Positions 9,719 to 19,862 of a stretch of DNA of 64,000 nt are shown here, in pieces (the stretch's first letter is position 1; each line of letters opens with the position of its first letter). The notes under the pieces were generated by a model. The model was not told the DNA's origin and made no database searches. It was given only the letters and a program-made list of their open reading frames with translations. Where the stretch lies: contig VGHN01000002.1 in the NCBI GenBank assembly GCA_016868255.1, positions 1 through 64,000 of the forward strand, read 5' to 3'. Source of the DNA: Betaproteobacteria bacterium (lineage in GTDB: Bacteria > Pseudomonadota > Gammaproteobacteria > Burkholderiales > Burkholderiaceae_A). The translations under genes and the position numbers were made by a program.

Positions 9719-9743
9719 GCGGCCGGTGGGAAGTCCCGGCCGC
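9719..9743 (+). other. GC-rich hairpin between acpP and fabF
   Basis: GCGGCCGG (9719-9726) and CCGGCCGC (9736-9743) form an 8-bp perfect inverted repeat with a 9-base loop, seven bases after the acpP stop. No T-tract follows, so it is not a canonical terminator. It could stabilise the abundant acpP mRNA or attenuate read-through into fabF. Function is inference only. Confidence 0.5.
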
Positions 9744-9817
9744 CACTCCCCGACCCCCCGAGGCGCCTGTTGCACTGCCTTGGGGTGGGGGAGCCAACCC
9801 CTCCTTATGTTGATCCT

Positions 9818-11050
9818 ATGAACCGTCGTCGGGTCGTTGTTACTGGTCTCGGATGCGTGTCACCGGTGGGCAATACCGTCACCGAGTCTTGGAGCAACTT
9901 GGTTGCAGGCAAAACGGGTATCGCCAACATCACCCGGTTCGATGCCAGTGGCCTTGCCGTTCACTTTGCGGGTGAGGTCAAAGGCTTCTCGATAGAGTCC
10001 TACATCGCCGCCAAAGAGGCGCGCCATATGGATGTCTTCATCCACTACGGAATTGCCGCCGGCCTTCAGGCCCTGGACGATTCTGGGTTGGTGATCAACG
10101 AATCCAACGCCGAGCGCATGGGTGTGATGGTGGGTTCCGGCATTGGCGGCCTGCCGATGATCGAGGACACCCACACCGAATACACGAACCGGGGGGCAAG
10201 GCGTATCTCCCCCTTCTTTGTGCCGGGCTCCATCATCAACATGATCTCTGGGCACATCAGTATCTTGCGTGGCCTCAAGGGCCCCAATGTGGCCGCAGTC
10301 ACAGCCTGTACCACTGGCCTGCATAGCCTGGGCCTGGCGGCGCGGCTCATTCAGTATGGCGATGCAGACGTCATGGTGGCCGGTGGCGCAGAGTCCACGA
10401 TCTCACCGCTGGGCGTTGGCGGATTTGCCGCTGCCCGGGCACTCTCAACCCGCAACGACGATCCAGCAACCGCCTCTCGGCCATGGGATGTCGATCGCGA
10501 TGGCTTCGTGCTGGGTGAGGGCGCAGGGGTGATGGTCCTCGAGGAGTACGAGCACGCCAAGGCGAGGGGGGCGAAGATTTACGCAGAGCTCGCCGGTGTG
10601 GGCTTCTCGGGCGATGCGTACCACATGACTGCCCCCAATATGGACGGCCCCCGTCGCTGCATGGTGGCTGCACTGAAGGACGCGGTGGTGCAGCCGGAGC
10701 AGGTCGGCTATGTCAACGCACACGGCACGTCCACCCCCCTTGGGGACAAGAACGAGACCGAGGCCATTAAGGCGGCCTTCGGTGCCCAGGCTGGGAAGCT
10801 GGTCGTGAATTCGACCAAGTCCATGACGGGGCATCTACTTGGCGGCGCGGGCGGTGTCGAGGCGGTATTCACGGTGCTGGCCTTGCACCATCAGATCAGT
10901 CCGCCCACCATCAACATCTTCAATCAGGACCCCGAGTGCGACCTCGATTACTGCGCCAATGAGGCCCGGCAGATCAAGGCCTCGGTGGCCTTGAAGAATA
11001 ACTTTGGCTTTGGAGGAACCAACGGCAGTCTTGTCTTCGCGAAGGTTTAA
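9818..11050 (+). CDS. fabF: Beta-ketoacyl-ACP synthase II (FabF)
   Basis: Elongating condensing enzyme of fatty acid synthesis. The 410-aa protein has nucleophile Cys164 in V-T-A-C-T-T-G, then the two catalytic histidines in N-A-H-G-T-S-T-P and [11 protein letters not shown]. The C-terminal [10 protein letters not shown] segment is typical. The ATG at 9818 gives the family start [10 protein letters not shown]; an upstream in-frame ATG at 9770 would add 16 unrelated residues. It ends five bases before rpoE, so the sigma factor operon may receive read-through from fab. Confidence 0.95.
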   Translation: MNRRRVVVTGLGCVSPVGNTVTESWSNLVAGKTGIANITRFDASGLAVHFAGEVKGFSIESYIAAKEARHMDVFIHYGIAAGLQALDDSGLVINESNAERMGVMVGSGIGGLPMIEDTHTEYTNRGARRISPFFVPGSIINMISGHISILRGLKGPNVAAVTACTTGLHSLGLAARLIQYGDADVMVAGGAESTISPLGVGGFAAARALSTRNDDPATASRPWDVDRDGFVLGEGAGVMVLEEYEHAKARGAKIYAELAGVGFSGDAYHMTAPNMDGPRRCMVAALKDAVVQPEQVGYVNAHGTSTPLGDKNETEAIKAAFGAQAGKLVVNSTKSMTGHLLGGAGGVEAVFTVLALHHQISPPTINIFNQDPECDLDYCANEARQIKASVALKNNFGFGGTNGSLVFAKV

Positions 11051-11055
11051 GCACC

Positions 11056-11664
11056 ATGAGCGATAGAGACACCGACCAGGTTCTGGTCGCCCGAGTTCAG
11101 GCCGGCGACCGAGGCGCCTTCGATCTCCTGGTTTCCAAGTATCACCGCAAGGTTCTAAGGCTCATTTCTCGGCTGGTTCGAGACCCTGCGGAGGTCGAGG
11201 ACATCGCCCAGGAGACCTTCATTAAAGCCTACCGGGCCCTGCCACAGTTTCGCGCCGAGAGTGCGTTCTACACCTGGCTCTACCGAATTGCAGTCAATAC
11301 TGCGAAAAATTACCTCAGCGCATCGAACCGTCGGCCGATTCCAATGTCAGACCTCATGAGAGCAGACGATGAGGACGACTCGCCTTCGGCGATATTTGAG
11401 CCGTCCGTTGATGTCCACACTCCCGACTCGGTCTTGTTGTCCAGGGAAATCGCCAAGACGGTCGAGCAGGCCATGGAAGCCCTTCCTGCGGATCTGCGCA
11501 CTGCTGTCACGTTGAGAGAAATTGAAGGGCTGAGTTATGAGGAGATTGCTGCCGCGATGAATTGCCCAATTGGTACCGTTCGTTCGAGAATCTTTCGTGC
11601 GCGAGATGCCATTGCGGAGAGGCTGCGGCCGCTTCTCGATACGCCCGATGACAAGCGCTGGTAG
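11056..11664 (+). CDS. rpoE: RNA polymerase sigma factor RpoE (AlgU type)
   Basis: ECF sigma factor for envelope stress. The 202-aa protein carries region 2 (D-P-A-E-V-E-D-I-A-Q-E-T-F-I-K-A-Y-R) and region 4 (L-R-E-I-E-G-L-S-Y-E-E-I-A-A-A-M, then G-T-V-R-S-R-I-F-R-A-R). It is followed by genes for its anti-sigma factor and that factor's regulators, the standard rpoE-rseA-rseB(mucB)-mucD arrangement. Placement directly after fabF is common in Betaproteobacteria. I did not find a separate promoter in the five-base gap. Confidence 0.95.
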   Translation: MSDRDTDQVLVARVQAGDRGAFDLLVSKYHRKVLRLISRLVRDPAEVEDIAQETFIKAYRALPQFRAESAFYTWLYRIAVNTAKNYLSASNRRPIPMSDLMRADDEDDSPSAIFEPSVDVHTPDSVLLSREIAKTVEQAMEALPADLRTAVTLREIEGLSYEEIAAAMNCPIGTVRSRIFRARDAIAERLRPLLDTPDDKRW

Positions 11665-11674
11665 GAGAGCACCC

Positions 11675-12268
11675 ATGGCTTACACACCAATCGACCCCAC
11701 CCACGGAGAGTCCATCTCCAGTCTTCTCGACGACGATCTTCGTGCGGTCGAGGCCGAGCAGGTTGTCATTGCCATACAAGGCAACCCAAAGCTCAAACGG
11801 CAGTTTGAAACCTATTCGCTCATTGGCGATTGCCTCCGAGGCCACGGCAGCGCTCACGCAGCGCAGGGTTTTGTCCAGAGAGTGTCGAGGGCGATCGAGA
11901 ACGAGCCCATTCATTTCCCCAATCGGCCGCGGCGGACTGGCTCTGAGAGTCTGCGCAACGCGCTCGGCGGAGTCGGGCGGAATAGGGCCTGGCCCGCCAT
12001 GGCGGCATCGGTTGCCGCTGTGGGTTTTGTGACTCTTGGCCTCTGGTCCATGGTTTCCCCCGGCGGTTCCTCCTCGGGTGAGTTGGCCTCCGCGAGCAAC
12101 ATGCGGCCTGCCAGTGCACCCATTTCGGCGGCCTACGCACCTGCCATGCCCGCAGGGGTGGTGGTGCTTCGGGCTTCGCTCGAAGACGCTCACACCCGAC
12201 AACTCTTGGAGACCCATGGGTCATTGCCAATGCGGCTTCGGCTCTCCGAGGAGCGCTCGCGGCCATGA
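11675..12268 (+). CDS. rseA: Anti-sigma-E factor RseA/MucA-like
   Basis: Inner-membrane anti-sigma factor that sequesters RpoE until cleaved. The 197-aa product has the N-terminal RseA domain (G-E-S-I-S-S-L-L-D-D-D-L), an amphipathic cytoplasmic segment, one transmembrane helix around residues 109-124 and a low-complexity periplasmic domain rich in Ala/Pro/Ser. The ATG at 11675 has an AGGAGAG ribosome site and gives the family start. An upstream open frame to 11570 overlaps rpoE and is unlikely. Identification rests on domain order and position more than on strong sequence motifs. Confidence 0.85.
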   Translation: MAYTPIDPTHGESISSLLDDDLRAVEAEQVVIAIQGNPKLKRQFETYSLIGDCLRGHGSAHAAQGFVQRVSRAIENEPIHFPNRPRRTGSESLRNALGGVGRNRAWPAMAASVAAVGFVTLGLWSMVSPGGSSSGELASASNMRPASAPISAAYAPAMPAGVVVLRASLEDAHTRQLLETHGSLPMRLRLSEERSRP

Positions 12269-13230
12269 TGCCTCGTCGTTCGATTGCCATCGGTCTTCTC
12301 GTTCTTGGGGTCTATGCGCCTGCCGGATTGGGCGCCACAGATCGCTACGCCAAGGTCCACCCGCAGGAACTTCTGGCCAAGATTCAAAAAGCCAATAGTG
12401 AATTGAGCTTCACCGGCACTTACGTGTTTGATCATGGCGAGGGCATCTCAACGGCCCGGGTGATCCAAAAGGCTGCGCCCTCGGGCGTGCGGGTTCGGGT
12501 AGAGATGCTCGACGGAGAGCCCCGTGAAATCATGCGCCAGAGCGACTCGGTCAAGACCTATCTGCCCAAGGAAAAGCTTGTTAAGGTCAGTAGAGATCCC
12601 GTGGCCCGACCCGATTTCCCCCGCGTGTTTTATGGATCCCCCGACGAAGTCCTGCGTCACTACCGAGTGAAAGTCACCGATGGTGGTCGCGTTGCTGGAC
12701 AGTCTGCAGATCTCATCGAGCTGCAGCCCGTTGATGGCTATCGCTGGGGGGTGCGTTGCTGGGTCGATCGAAAGAACGGCCTGGTTTTGAAGCACCAGCA
12801 GGTCGATCCTTCGGGGGAGCCAAAGGGCGAGTTCGCCTTCACTGAGATCGAGCTTCACCGCAAGCCGCCGGTGATCAAGTCACGCTACGAGGGTCAGCCG
12901 GGCTGGAAGGAGCGCTCCAATGGCCTCAAGCCAGTGGATCTATCCAAGCTGGGCCAGTTGCCGAGCCTGAATGGGTTCCGCCCACTGGCAGCGATGCAGT
13001 CGGCCGATGGCAAGACCCGACAGATTCTCTTTGGCGATGGGCTGGTGGTGGTCTCGGTCTTTCAAGAGTACGGAAGCGATCAACCCGCCCACAAGCCAGC
13101 CACCTCGCTTGCAGGTATGAGTATCGCGGCCAAACAGCATTCGGGCTGGCTGGTCAGTGCCGTTGGCGAGGTGCCCCCAAACACTGTCATGGCGTTGGCT
13201 GATAAAGTGCGTCCATCCCCGCTACCCTAA
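12265..13230 (+). CDS. mucB: Sigma-E regulator MucB/RseB
   Basis: Periplasmic protein that binds the anti-sigma factor, protects it from DegS-type cleavage and senses mislocalised lipoproteins or lipopolysaccharide. The 321-aa product has a Sec signal peptide ending around A-G-L-G-A and the LolA-like large domain beginning H-P-Q-E-L-L-A-K-I-Q. The family motif S-F-T-G-T-Y-V-F is present, as is the small C-terminal domain. Its start overlaps the rseA stop (ATGATG), indicating coupled translation. Confidence 0.9.
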   Translation: MMPRRSIAIGLLVLGVYAPAGLGATDRYAKVHPQELLAKIQKANSELSFTGTYVFDHGEGISTARVIQKAAPSGVRVRVEMLDGEPREIMRQSDSVKTYLPKEKLVKVSRDPVARPDFPRVFYGSPDEVLRHYRVKVTDGGRVAGQSADLIELQPVDGYRWGVRCWVDRKNGLVLKHQQVDPSGEPKGEFAFTEIELHRKPPVIKSRYEGQPGWKERSNGLKPVDLSKLGQLPSLNGFRPLAAMQSADGKTRQILFGDGLVVVSVFQEYGSDQPAHKPATSLAGMSIAAKQHSGWLVSAVGEVPPNTVMALADKVRPSPLP

Positions 13231-13263
13231 GCACCATGAAACCCTGTATCGCTCTCCGCCCCG

Positions 13264-13279
13264 TCGGAGAGGGCTCCGA
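13264..13279 (+). other. Small hairpin between mucB and mucD
   Basis: TCGGAG (13264-13269), loop AGGG, then CTCCGA (13274-13279), followed by TTTAATT. This looks like a weak terminator or attenuator lying upstream of the most likely mucD start, and argues against starting mucD at 13236. Low-stability structure; function unproven. Confidence 0.35.
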
Positions 13280-13292
13280 TTTAATTCAATAC

Positions 13293-14720
13293 ATGCCCAA
13301 AACCATGCGTGCTCATGCCAGTAGCCTTATCCTCCTTTTCGCAGTCTTGTTCGGTGCATCGCTTGCCCATGCGCAGCCCGCGCCTGCTGGGGCCAGGGGT
13401 CTGCCTGACTTCACCCAACTGGTCGAAAAGGCCGGCCCCGCGGTGGTCAACATTCGAACAGTCGAGAAGGCCAAGCCTCGCAGCGGCCCCCAAATCGACG
13501 AGAACGATCCATTTTTTGAGTTCTTCCGTCGCTTCGCACCCCCGGGACACCCGGGCTTTGGGCCACCATCCGATTCCCAGCAAGAGCGTCCCCGTGGCGT
13601 CGGGTCGGGCTTTATCGTGTCTCCCGATGGCTTCATTCTCTCGAACCACCATGTTGTGGATGGGGCCGACGAGGTCCTGGTTACTCTCACGGACAAGCGC
13701 GAGTTCAAGGCCAAGATTATTGGCTCCGATCGGCGCACCGATGTCGCTCTGCTCAAGATCGAAGCGAGCAATCTGCCCAGCCTCAAGTCGGGCAACCCGG
13801 ATCAACTCAAGGTCGGGGAGTGGGTTCTGGCCATTGGGTCTCCTTTTGGGCTCGAGAACACCGTGACTGCAGGCATTGTCAGTGCCAAGGGCCGCGACAC
13901 CGGTGACTACCTTCCCTTCATCCAGACCGATGTGGCGGTGAATCCGGGCAACAGCGGTGGGCCGCTTCTGAATATGAATGGCGAAGTCATTGGAATCAAC
14001 TCCCAGATCTACAGCCGCACCGGCGGTTTCATGGGAATCTCCTTTGCCATTCCCATCGATGAGGCCCAACGGGTTGCCGACCAACTGAAATCCACGGGGC
14101 GGGTGATTCGAGGTCGCATCGGTGTGGCCATCGACGAAGTCTCGCGCGATGTGGCCGAGGCACTCGGTCTCAAGAGCACGTCGGGCGCATTGGTTCGCAA
14201 CGTTGAGCCCAATGGCCCAGCCGCCAAAGCCGGAGTCGAGGCGGGTGACATCGTCACCGCATTCAACGGGAGGAAGGTCGAGAAGTTCTCGGACCTACCC
14301 CGGCTCGTGGGCAACACCCGGCCTGGCACCCAGGCCACCCTAGAGATCTGGCGCCGGGGCAAGGCCCAGCAGCTCAATGTACAGGTTGCCGAGCTCGAAG
14401 CCGAGCGAGCGGCTGCCAAAGTTCCAGAAAAGCCCACTGAGAAGGCCAGCGTGAACTGGCTGGGTATCGCCGTGGGCGACCTCTCCAAGGAGCAGAAGGA
14501 CCAGGCCAAGGTCTCTGGCGGGGCCGTGGTGACCGGCGTGAAGGGGGCGGCCGAAAGGGCCGGAATCCGGCAGGGTGACATAATCCTGTCTGTGAACAAC
14601 TCCCAAATTGCTTCGGTGCAGCAATTCACCGGTCTCGTGGAGCGATTGGACCGAAAGCGCACCGTGGTGCTGCTCGTTCGCCGTGGCGATGGGGTCTTGT
14701 TCATACCGTTGCGGCCCTAG
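13293..14720 (+). CDS. mucD: Periplasmic serine protease DegP/MucD family
   Basis: HtrA-type protease/chaperone that clears misfolded periplasmic proteins and acts downstream of sigma-E. From the ATG at 13293 the product is 475 aa. A Sec signal peptide ends in S-L-A-H-A before Q-P-A-P. The catalytic triad is His120 (S-N-H-H-V-V-D), Asp150 (R-R-T-D-V-A-L-L) and Ser221 (P-G-N-S-G-G-P), followed by two PDZ domains (about 280-365 and 385-470). The frame is open from an ATG at 13236, but that start puts 23 extra residues before the signal peptide. ATG 13305 is the other good candidate. The protein lacks the extended LA loop of DegP, closer to DegQ/MucD. Confidence 0.92.
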   Translation: MPKTMRAHASSLILLFAVLFGASLAHAQPAPAGARGLPDFTQLVEKAGPAVVNIRTVEKAKPRSGPQIDENDPFFEFFRRFAPPGHPGFGPPSDSQQERPRGVGSGFIVSPDGFILSNHHVVDGADEVLVTLTDKREFKAKIIGSDRRTDVALLKIEASNLPSLKSGNPDQLKVGEWVLAIGSPFGLENTVTAGIVSAKGRDTGDYLPFIQTDVAVNPGNSGGPLLNMNGEVIGINSQIYSRTGGFMGISFAIPIDEAQRVADQLKSTGRVIRGRIGVAIDEVSRDVAEALGLKSTSGALVRNVEPNGPAAKAGVEAGDIVTAFNGRKVEKFSDLPRLVGNTRPGTQATLEIWRRGKAQQLNVQVAELEAERAAAKVPEKPTEKASVNWLGIAVGDLSKEQKDQAKVSGGAVVTGVKGAAERAGIRQGDIILSVNNSQIASVQQFTGLVERLDRKRTVVLLVRRGDGVLFIPLRP

Positions 14721-14746
14721 CTCTTTCGGGGCGCAAGCGTTTTTTC

Positions 14747-14777
14747 GGCGGCGGGACATCCCGCCGTCGTTGTTTTT
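14747..14777 (+). terminator. Rho-independent terminator after mucD
   Basis: CGGCGG (14747-14752) pairs with CCGCCG (14761-14766) around an 8-base loop, followed by TCGTTGTTTTT. It lies between the mucD stop at 14720 and the lepA start at 14796 and separates the stress operon from the translation/repair chain. Short all-GC stem with an interrupted T-tract, so moderate confidence. Confidence 0.55.
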
Positions 14778-14795
14778 GACTAATGGAAAGCACGC

Positions 14796-16586
14796 GTGCA
14801 GCACATTCGGAATTTCTCGATCATTGCCCATATCGACCACGGCAAAAGCACGCTTGCCGATCGAATTATTCAGCTATGCGGTGGCTTGTCGGATCGCGAG
14901 ATGGAGGCCCAGGTGCTCGACTCGATGGATCTCGAGCGAGAGCGGGGCATTACCATCAAGGCACAGACGGCCGCTTTGTCCTACACCGCACTCTCCGGAG
15001 AGAAATTTCTCTTCAACCTGATCGATACCCCTGGCCACGTCGACTTCTCTTATGAGGTGAGCCGATCCCTATCGGCCTGCGAGGGGGCCCTGCTGGTGGT
15101 CGACGCCTCTCAGGGGGTGGAGGCTCAGACGGTCGCCAACTGCTACACCGCCTTGGAGCTCGGGGTCGAGGTGGTCCCGGTGCTCAATAAGATCGACCTT
15201 CCTGCGGCCGACCCCGACAATGCCATTGCGGAGATCGAAGACGTGATTGGCCTGGCCGCCGCCGACGCCATTCGTGCCAGTGCCAAGACGGGCGAGGGGA
15301 TCCGCGAGATCCTCGAGATGATCGTTCACCGCATTCCGTCGCCCAAGGGTGACCCCGATTCGGCCCTCCAGGCGCTCGTCATCGACTCTTGGTTCGACAA
15401 CTATGTGGGTGTTGTTATGCTCGTGCGGGTCGTCAATGGCACCCTGCGCGCCAAGGAGAAGATTCTGCTCATAGCCACTGGCACCACCCATGTGGTCGAG
15501 CAGTTGGGTGTCTTTACGCCCAAGTCGGTCAACAAGGAGTCGCTCTCGGCCGGCGAAGTGGGCTTCATCATCACCGGCATCAAAGAGCTCAAGGCGGCCA
15601 AGGTGGGCGATACCGTCACGCTCGCGCAGAAGGCTTCCGCCTCGCCCCTTCCGGGATTTAAAGAGATCAAGCCGCAGGTCTTCGCAGGGCTCTATCCCGT
15701 TGAGTCCAGCGAGTACGACATCATGCGCGATGCCCTCGAGAAGCTGCAGCTCAACGATGCGGCCCTTCAGTTTGAGCCCGAGGTCTCCCAGGCCCTCGGC
15801 TTTGGGTTTCGATGCGGATTCTTGGGGCTCTTGCACATGGACATCGTGCAGGAGCGGCTCGAGCGCGAGTACAACATCGACCTCATCACCACCGCCCCCA
15901 CCGTGGTCTACCAGGTCTTGCTCAAGGATGGCAGCCTGATCGACGTCGACAACCCGTCGAAGATGCCCGAGCCGGTGAAGATTGAAGAGATTCGTGAGCC
16001 GATTGTCACCGTCACACTCTTTATGCCCCAAGACTATGTCGGGGTGGTGATGACGCTCTGCACCAGCAAGCGTGGTGCGCAGATCAATATGAGCTACCAC
16101 GGGCGGCAGGTGAACCTCACCTATGAGATTCCCATGAACGAGATCGTTCTGGATTTCTTCGACAAGCTCAAGTCGGTGTCGCGCGGCTATGCTTCCATGG
16201 ACTATGAGTTCAAGGAGTACCGCTCATCGGATGTGGTGAAGATGGACATCCTGATCAATAGTGAGCGGGTCGACACGCTATCGGTCATTGTGCACCGGGC
16301 CAATGCCCAGTCGCGCGGCCGCGAGCTCGCTGCAAAGCTGCGTGAGTTGATACCGCGGCAGATGTTCGATGTTGCGATTCAGGCCGCCATTGGGGTGAAT
16401 ATTCTTGCGCGCGAGAACATCAAGGCCTTGCGCAAGAACGTGCTGGCCAAGTGCTACGGTGGCGACATCACCCGCAAGCGCAAGCTCTTGGAGAAGCAAA
16501 AGGCGGGCAAGAAGCGTATGAAGCAGGTGGGCACGGTGGAGATTCCTCAAGAGGCCTTCCTGGCCATTCTGAAGGTAGAGGACTAG
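14796..16586 (+). CDS. lepA: Elongation factor 4 (LepA)
   Basis: Ribosome-associated GTPase implicated in back-translocation and 30S biogenesis. The 596-aa protein has G1 [11 protein letters not shown]3 D-T-P-G-H-V-D-F and G4 N-K-I-D domains, then EF-G-like domains and the LepA-specific C-terminal domain with [17 protein letters not shown] near the end. Length is exactly typical. Translation begins at GTG 14796, giving the family start M-Q-H-I-R-N-F-S; a nearby ATG at 14783 is out of frame. lepA-lepB linkage is classical. Confidence 0.96.
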   Translation: MQHIRNFSIIAHIDHGKSTLADRIIQLCGGLSDREMEAQVLDSMDLERERGITIKAQTAALSYTALSGEKFLFNLIDTPGHVDFSYEVSRSLSACEGALLVVDASQGVEAQTVANCYTALELGVEVVPVLNKIDLPAADPDNAIAEIEDVIGLAAADAIRASAKTGEGIREILEMIVHRIPSPKGDPDSALQALVIDSWFDNYVGVVMLVRVVNGTLRAKEKILLIATGTTHVVEQLGVFTPKSVNKESLSAGEVGFIITGIKELKAAKVGDTVTLAQKASASPLPGFKEIKPQVFAGLYPVESSEYDIMRDALEKLQLNDAALQFEPEVSQALGFGFRCGFLGLLHMDIVQERLEREYNIDLITTAPTVVYQVLLKDGSLIDVDNPSKMPEPVKIEEIREPIVTVTLFMPQDYVGVVMTLCTSKRGAQINMSYHGRQVNLTYEIPMNEIVLDFFDKLKSVSRGYASMDYEFKEYRSSDVVKMDILINSERVDTLSVIVHRANAQSRGRELAAKLRELIPRQMFDVAIQAAIGVNILARENIKALRKNVLAKCYGGDITRKRKLLEKQKAGKKRMKQVGTVEIPQEAFLAILKVED

Positions 16587-16608
16587 AGACTAAAGGGCCC
16601 ATGCAACC

Positions 16609-17409
16609 ATGAATTTCGCGCTAATCCTCTTCTTGGCCTCGTTGGTGACAGGCATCTTCTGGGTGCTCGATCGTCAGATCTGGCGCCATCAGCGGCCCGC
16701 GGGTGCGCCGCGGCCGGGTTGGCTCGAGTACACCGCTGGGTTCTTCCCCGTCATTTTCGTGGTGTTTCTGGTGCGCTCGTTTCTTTTTGAGCCTTTCAAT
16801 ATTCCGTCGGGCTCGATGATTCCAACCCTGCGCATCGGCGATCTCATACTGGTTAAGAAGTACAGCTACGGCATTCGGGTGCCCGTACTCAACACGCTGG
16901 CCGTTCCCACGGGCCTGCCGCAGCGTGGCGATGTCGCGGTGTTTCGATACCCCAAAGACGAGTCCGTGGATTACATCAAGCGCATTGTGGCCATTCCTGG
17001 TGACCGCATTGAGATTGAGGGCAAGCGGATCTCGGTCAACGGCAAGTTGGTTGAGCGCAAGGATCTCGGCATCTTCGCCGATGCCTCCTCGAGCCGGCCC
17101 GCCCGCCTCTATGAAGAGTCCATGGATGGGCGGCGCTACCAGACGCTCAATGACGAGGGCGCTCCCGAGTTCTTCTTCATGGAGGCCTTTAGTCACCGTG
17201 AGGCATGCGATCGAACGGTGGCCGGGATTCGATGCACGGTGCCTGCTGGGCATTACTTCGCCATGGGGGACAACCGCGACAACTCAGCCGACAGCCGCAT
17301 TTGGGGCTTTGTCCCCGAGCGCAATCTGGTGGGCCAGGCCTTCATGATTTGGTTCAATTTCGGTGAGGTGGTCTCTGGTCGTTTCGATCGATTGGGGTTT
17401 TTCGAGTGA
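16609..17409 (+). CDS. lepB: Signal peptidase I
   Basis: Inner-membrane protease that removes Sec and Tat signal peptides. The 266-aa protein has two N-terminal hydrophobic helices (about residues 3-20 and 43-60). Catalytic Ser69 lies in P-S-G-S-M-I-P-T-L and Lys124 in [12 protein letters not shown]. The C-terminal boxes [11 protein letters not shown] and G-F-V-P are intact. Length is typical for Betaproteobacteria. The stop overlaps the GTG start of rnc by four bases. Confidence 0.95.
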   Translation: MNFALILFLASLVTGIFWVLDRQIWRHQRPAGAPRPGWLEYTAGFFPVIFVVFLVRSFLFEPFNIPSGSMIPTLRIGDLILVKKYSYGIRVPVLNTLAVPTGLPQRGDVAVFRYPKDESVDYIKRIVAIPGDRIEIEGKRISVNGKLVERKDLGIFADASSSRPARLYEESMDGRRYQTLNDEGAPEFFFMEAFSHREACDRTVAGIRCTVPAGHYFAMGDNRDNSADSRIWGFVPERNLVGQAFMIWFNFGEVVSGRFDRLGFFE

Positions 17410-18158
17410 CCGATCTCGAAAAGCGCCTTGGCTACACATTCAAGGATGCGTCCCTCCTGCGGCTCGCGCTGACGCACCGCAGCCACAGCCAGCCGCACAA
17501 CGAGCGTCTGGAGTTTCTCGGTGACAGCGTTTTGAATCTGGCGGTCTCTGGGCTGCTCTACCGAGAGCTCGATCAGTTCGCCGAGGGCGATCTGAGCCGA
17601 GTGCGCTCGAGTCTTGTTCGGCAGCAGGCCCTTCACGACATTGCCAGTTCTCTCCAGTTAAATGAACAACTCTTGCTGGGGGAGGGTGAGCGAAAGAGTG
17701 GTGGGCTGCGGCGTCCATCGATTCTCGCCGACGCACTCGAGGCAGTCTTTGGTGCGGTCTACCTCGATGGCGGCTATGAGGCCGCTCAAAGGGTTGTCGA
17801 ATCGCTCTATCTGCCCATTCTTCAGTCTGTGGATGCGGCCACCCTGGGCAAGGATGCCAAGACACTTTTGCAGGAGTTTTTGCAGGGCCACGGTCTGCCC
17901 CTGCCGGGTTATCAGGTGGTGGCCACCATGGGTGCCGCCCATAGCCAGGTCTTCGAGGTTGAGTGTGTTGTGCCGAAGTTATCGATTGTGAGTCTTGGCA
18001 GTGGGGCGAGTCGCCGAGCGGCCGAGCAGTCCGCTGCCACCAAGGCCTTAACGGCCGCGCAGGACGCGGTCTCTGTAGCACCCAAGAAGCGACGCCGAAG
18101 CAAGAAGGCGGGTGAACCCCCTCAGAAGCGCCTTGAGTTCACGTCGGGGAATGAGTAG
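17406..18158 (+). CDS. rnc: Ribonuclease III
   Basis: Double-strand-specific endoribonuclease for rRNA and mRNA processing. The 250-aa protein has the RNase III signature N-E-R-L-E-F-L-G-D (residues 32-40) with the metal-binding acidic residues, then a C-terminal dsRNA-binding domain (about 155-225). A Lys/Arg-rich tail containing P-K-K-R-R-R-S-K-K follows, longer than in Escherichia coli. It starts at GTG 17406, overlapping the lepB stop, and its 3' end overlaps era by eight bases. lepB-rnc-era-recO is a conserved operon. Confidence 0.94.
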   Translation: MTDLEKRLGYTFKDASLLRLALTHRSHSQPHNERLEFLGDSVLNLAVSGLLYRELDQFAEGDLSRVRSSLVRQQALHDIASSLQLNEQLLLGEGERKSGGLRRPSILADALEAVFGAVYLDGGYEAAQRVVESLYLPILQSVDAATLGKDAKTLLQEFLQGHGLPLPGYQVVATMGAAHSQVFEVECVVPKLSIVSLGSGASRRAAEQSAATKALTAAQDAVSVAPKKRRRSKKAGEPPQKRLEFTSGNE

Positions 18159-19059
18159 TTCAGAGCATCGAGCAGGCATGGTGGCGATTGTAGGTCGCCC
18201 CAATGTTGGCAAATCGAGTCTGATGAATGCATTGGTGGGGATGCCCATCTCCATCACTTCCAGAAAGCCTCAGACCACTCGGCACCGCATTCTGGGGGTG
18301 CGAACCGAGCCCGATCATCAGATTCTCTTTGTCGACACGCCCGGCATTCAAGAGCTGCATCGTGGCGCGCTGAATCGACAGTTGAACAAGGCCGCGGTCT
18401 CCTCACTCGAGGATGTCGATGTGGTGCTTTGGGTGGTCGAGGCCAAGGGCCTGACTGAGCAGGACGAGCGGGTCTTGTCGCTGCTGAGCAAGGCCAAGGG
18501 CCTGGTGGTGGCCCTTAACAAGACCGACCTTCTCAAGACAGATCGAGACCGACAGGCCGCCTTTGCCGTGGGAAAACGCATCTCCGATGCACTTCCCACC
18601 GCCGAACTCGTTCCGGTCTCGGCGAGCAAGGCCTTTCAGCTCAAAGAATTGGTCGAGACCTTGATGCGCCGACTCCCGGTGCAGGAGGCATTGGTGGACG
18701 CCGAGTTGGTGACCGATCGAAGCATGCGTTTCATGGCGGCCGAACTCATTCGTGAGAAGCTCTTTCGACTACTCGGAGACGAGCTTCCCTATGAGGCCAC
18801 GGTGGTCATCGACCGCTACATTGAGCCCAATGAAGAGCTGCGGCGCACCGAGATCGATGCCTCAATAGTGGTTGCGCGCGCATCTCAGAAGCCCATGGTA
18901 ATTGGCGAGGGCGGCAGCCGCATTCAGAAGATTGGCCAGTCGGCGCGACATGACATTGCACGGCTCATCGACGGCCCCGTTCATCTCCAACTCTGGGTTC
19001 GCGTCAAGGAGAATTGGGCCGACGACGATCAGGCGGTTCGCAGTTTCGGCTACGAGTGA
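18151..19059 (+). CDS. era: GTPase Era
   Basis: GTPase required for 16S rRNA maturation and 30S assembly. The 302-aa protein has a G1 motif G-R-P-N-V-G-K-S-S (about 15-23), D-T-P-G in switch II, N-K-T-D as G4, and a C-terminal type-II KH domain with [13 protein letters not shown]. The ATG at 18151 is preferred: it gives a typical N-terminus and overlaps the rnc stop, while the longer GTG-initiated frame from 18112 adds residues from inside rnc. Confidence 0.95.
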   Translation: MSSSEHRAGMVAIVGRPNVGKSSLMNALVGMPISITSRKPQTTRHRILGVRTEPDHQILFVDTPGIQELHRGALNRQLNKAAVSSLEDVDVVLWVVEAKGLTEQDERVLSLLSKAKGLVVALNKTDLLKTDRDRQAAFAVGKRISDALPTAELVPVSASKAFQLKELVETLMRRLPVQEALVDAELVTDRSMRFMAAELIREKLFRLLGDELPYEATVVIDRYIEPNEELRRTEIDASIVVARASQKPMVIGEGGSRIQKIGQSARHDIARLIDGPVHLQLWVRVKENWADDDQAVRSFGYE

Positions 19060-19862
19060 TGAAAGAAGCATTTGTATTGCACAGCCTTGCATGGCGTGAG
19101 ACAAGTCTGGTGGTGGAGGTCTTCACGCGATCCGAGGGCCGGCTTGGCCTGGTGGCACGCGGGGCCCGGAGGCCCCGGTCGGCCATGCGGGGGCTGCTGC
19201 AGCCGTTCCAACCCATTCTGATTCGCTATGCGGCCAAGGGCGAGTTGCGCACGCTCATGTCCGCCGAGTGGTCGGGAGGGCTCGGAGCGCTGGCAGGCGA
19301 GGCGCTTCTGGCGGGTTTTTATCTCAATGAGTTGGTCTTGAAGCTTCTGGCGCGCGAAGACCCCCATCCCAATCTCTTCGATGCCTACCAGCAGGCCATT
19401 CAGTTTCTTGCGGCGGGGGCTTGCTCAACGGCTGCTTCACGCTCGATGCGTGCGGGCCCGGGTCGGGCCGCACCTTTAATCGAGCCGGTTCTGCGTCAGT
19501 TCGAGTGCCGACTCCTGCGGGAGATTGGCGTTGCGCCGGATTTCTCGGCGCCGCTCTATCGAGACCAACCCAACGGGCTTTTCGAGGTCCGGGCGGGCGA
19601 GATGATTCGCCCGGTTGCCGAGGCACCGAGCAACGGGGAGGCGGTCAGTGGACGGGTGATCCATGCGCTCTCGCGATACGATGACGGATTCGATGCGTTC
19701 GCGTCGGCATTTCTTGATGTTGAAGTCGCAGCCGAGGCCAAACGCCTTCTTCGTGCGCTGCTTCGCCATCAGCTTGGCGAGGCCGAACTGCTCTCCAGAG
19801 AGACCCTGCGAGAGCTTCATCGATTAACCGAGCCCTCGGGCCGACCTGGGAACAGACCATGA
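19059..19862 (+). CDS. recO: DNA repair protein RecO
   Basis: Mediator of RecA loading in the RecFOR gap-repair pathway. The 267-aa protein opens with an OB-fold (A-F-V-L-H-S-L-A-W-R-E-T-S-L-V-V-E-V-F-T) and continues with a helical C-terminal domain containing F-E-C-R-L-L-R-E-I-G. Start ATG 19059 overlaps the era stop (TGATG). It overlaps pdxJ by four bases. The zinc cysteines seen in some RecO proteins are not obvious. Confidence 0.92.
   Translation: MKEAFVLHSLAWRETSLVVEVFTRSEGRLGLVARGARRPRSAMRGLLQPFQPILIRYAAKGELRTLMSAEWSGGLGALAGEALLAGFYLNELVLKLLAREDPHPNLFDAYQQAIQFLAAGACSTAASRSMRAGPGRAAPLIEPVLRQFECRLLREIGVAPDFSAPLYRDQPNGLFEVRAGEMIRPVAEAPSNGEAVSGRVIHALSRYDDGFDAFASAFLDVEVAAEAKRLLRALLRHQLGEAELLSRETLRELHRLTEPSGRPGNRP

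Noticed and set aside
15069-16100. 343-codon minus-strand open frame opposite lepA
   Set aside because: Antisense shadow of lepA with low-complexity, motif-free translation.
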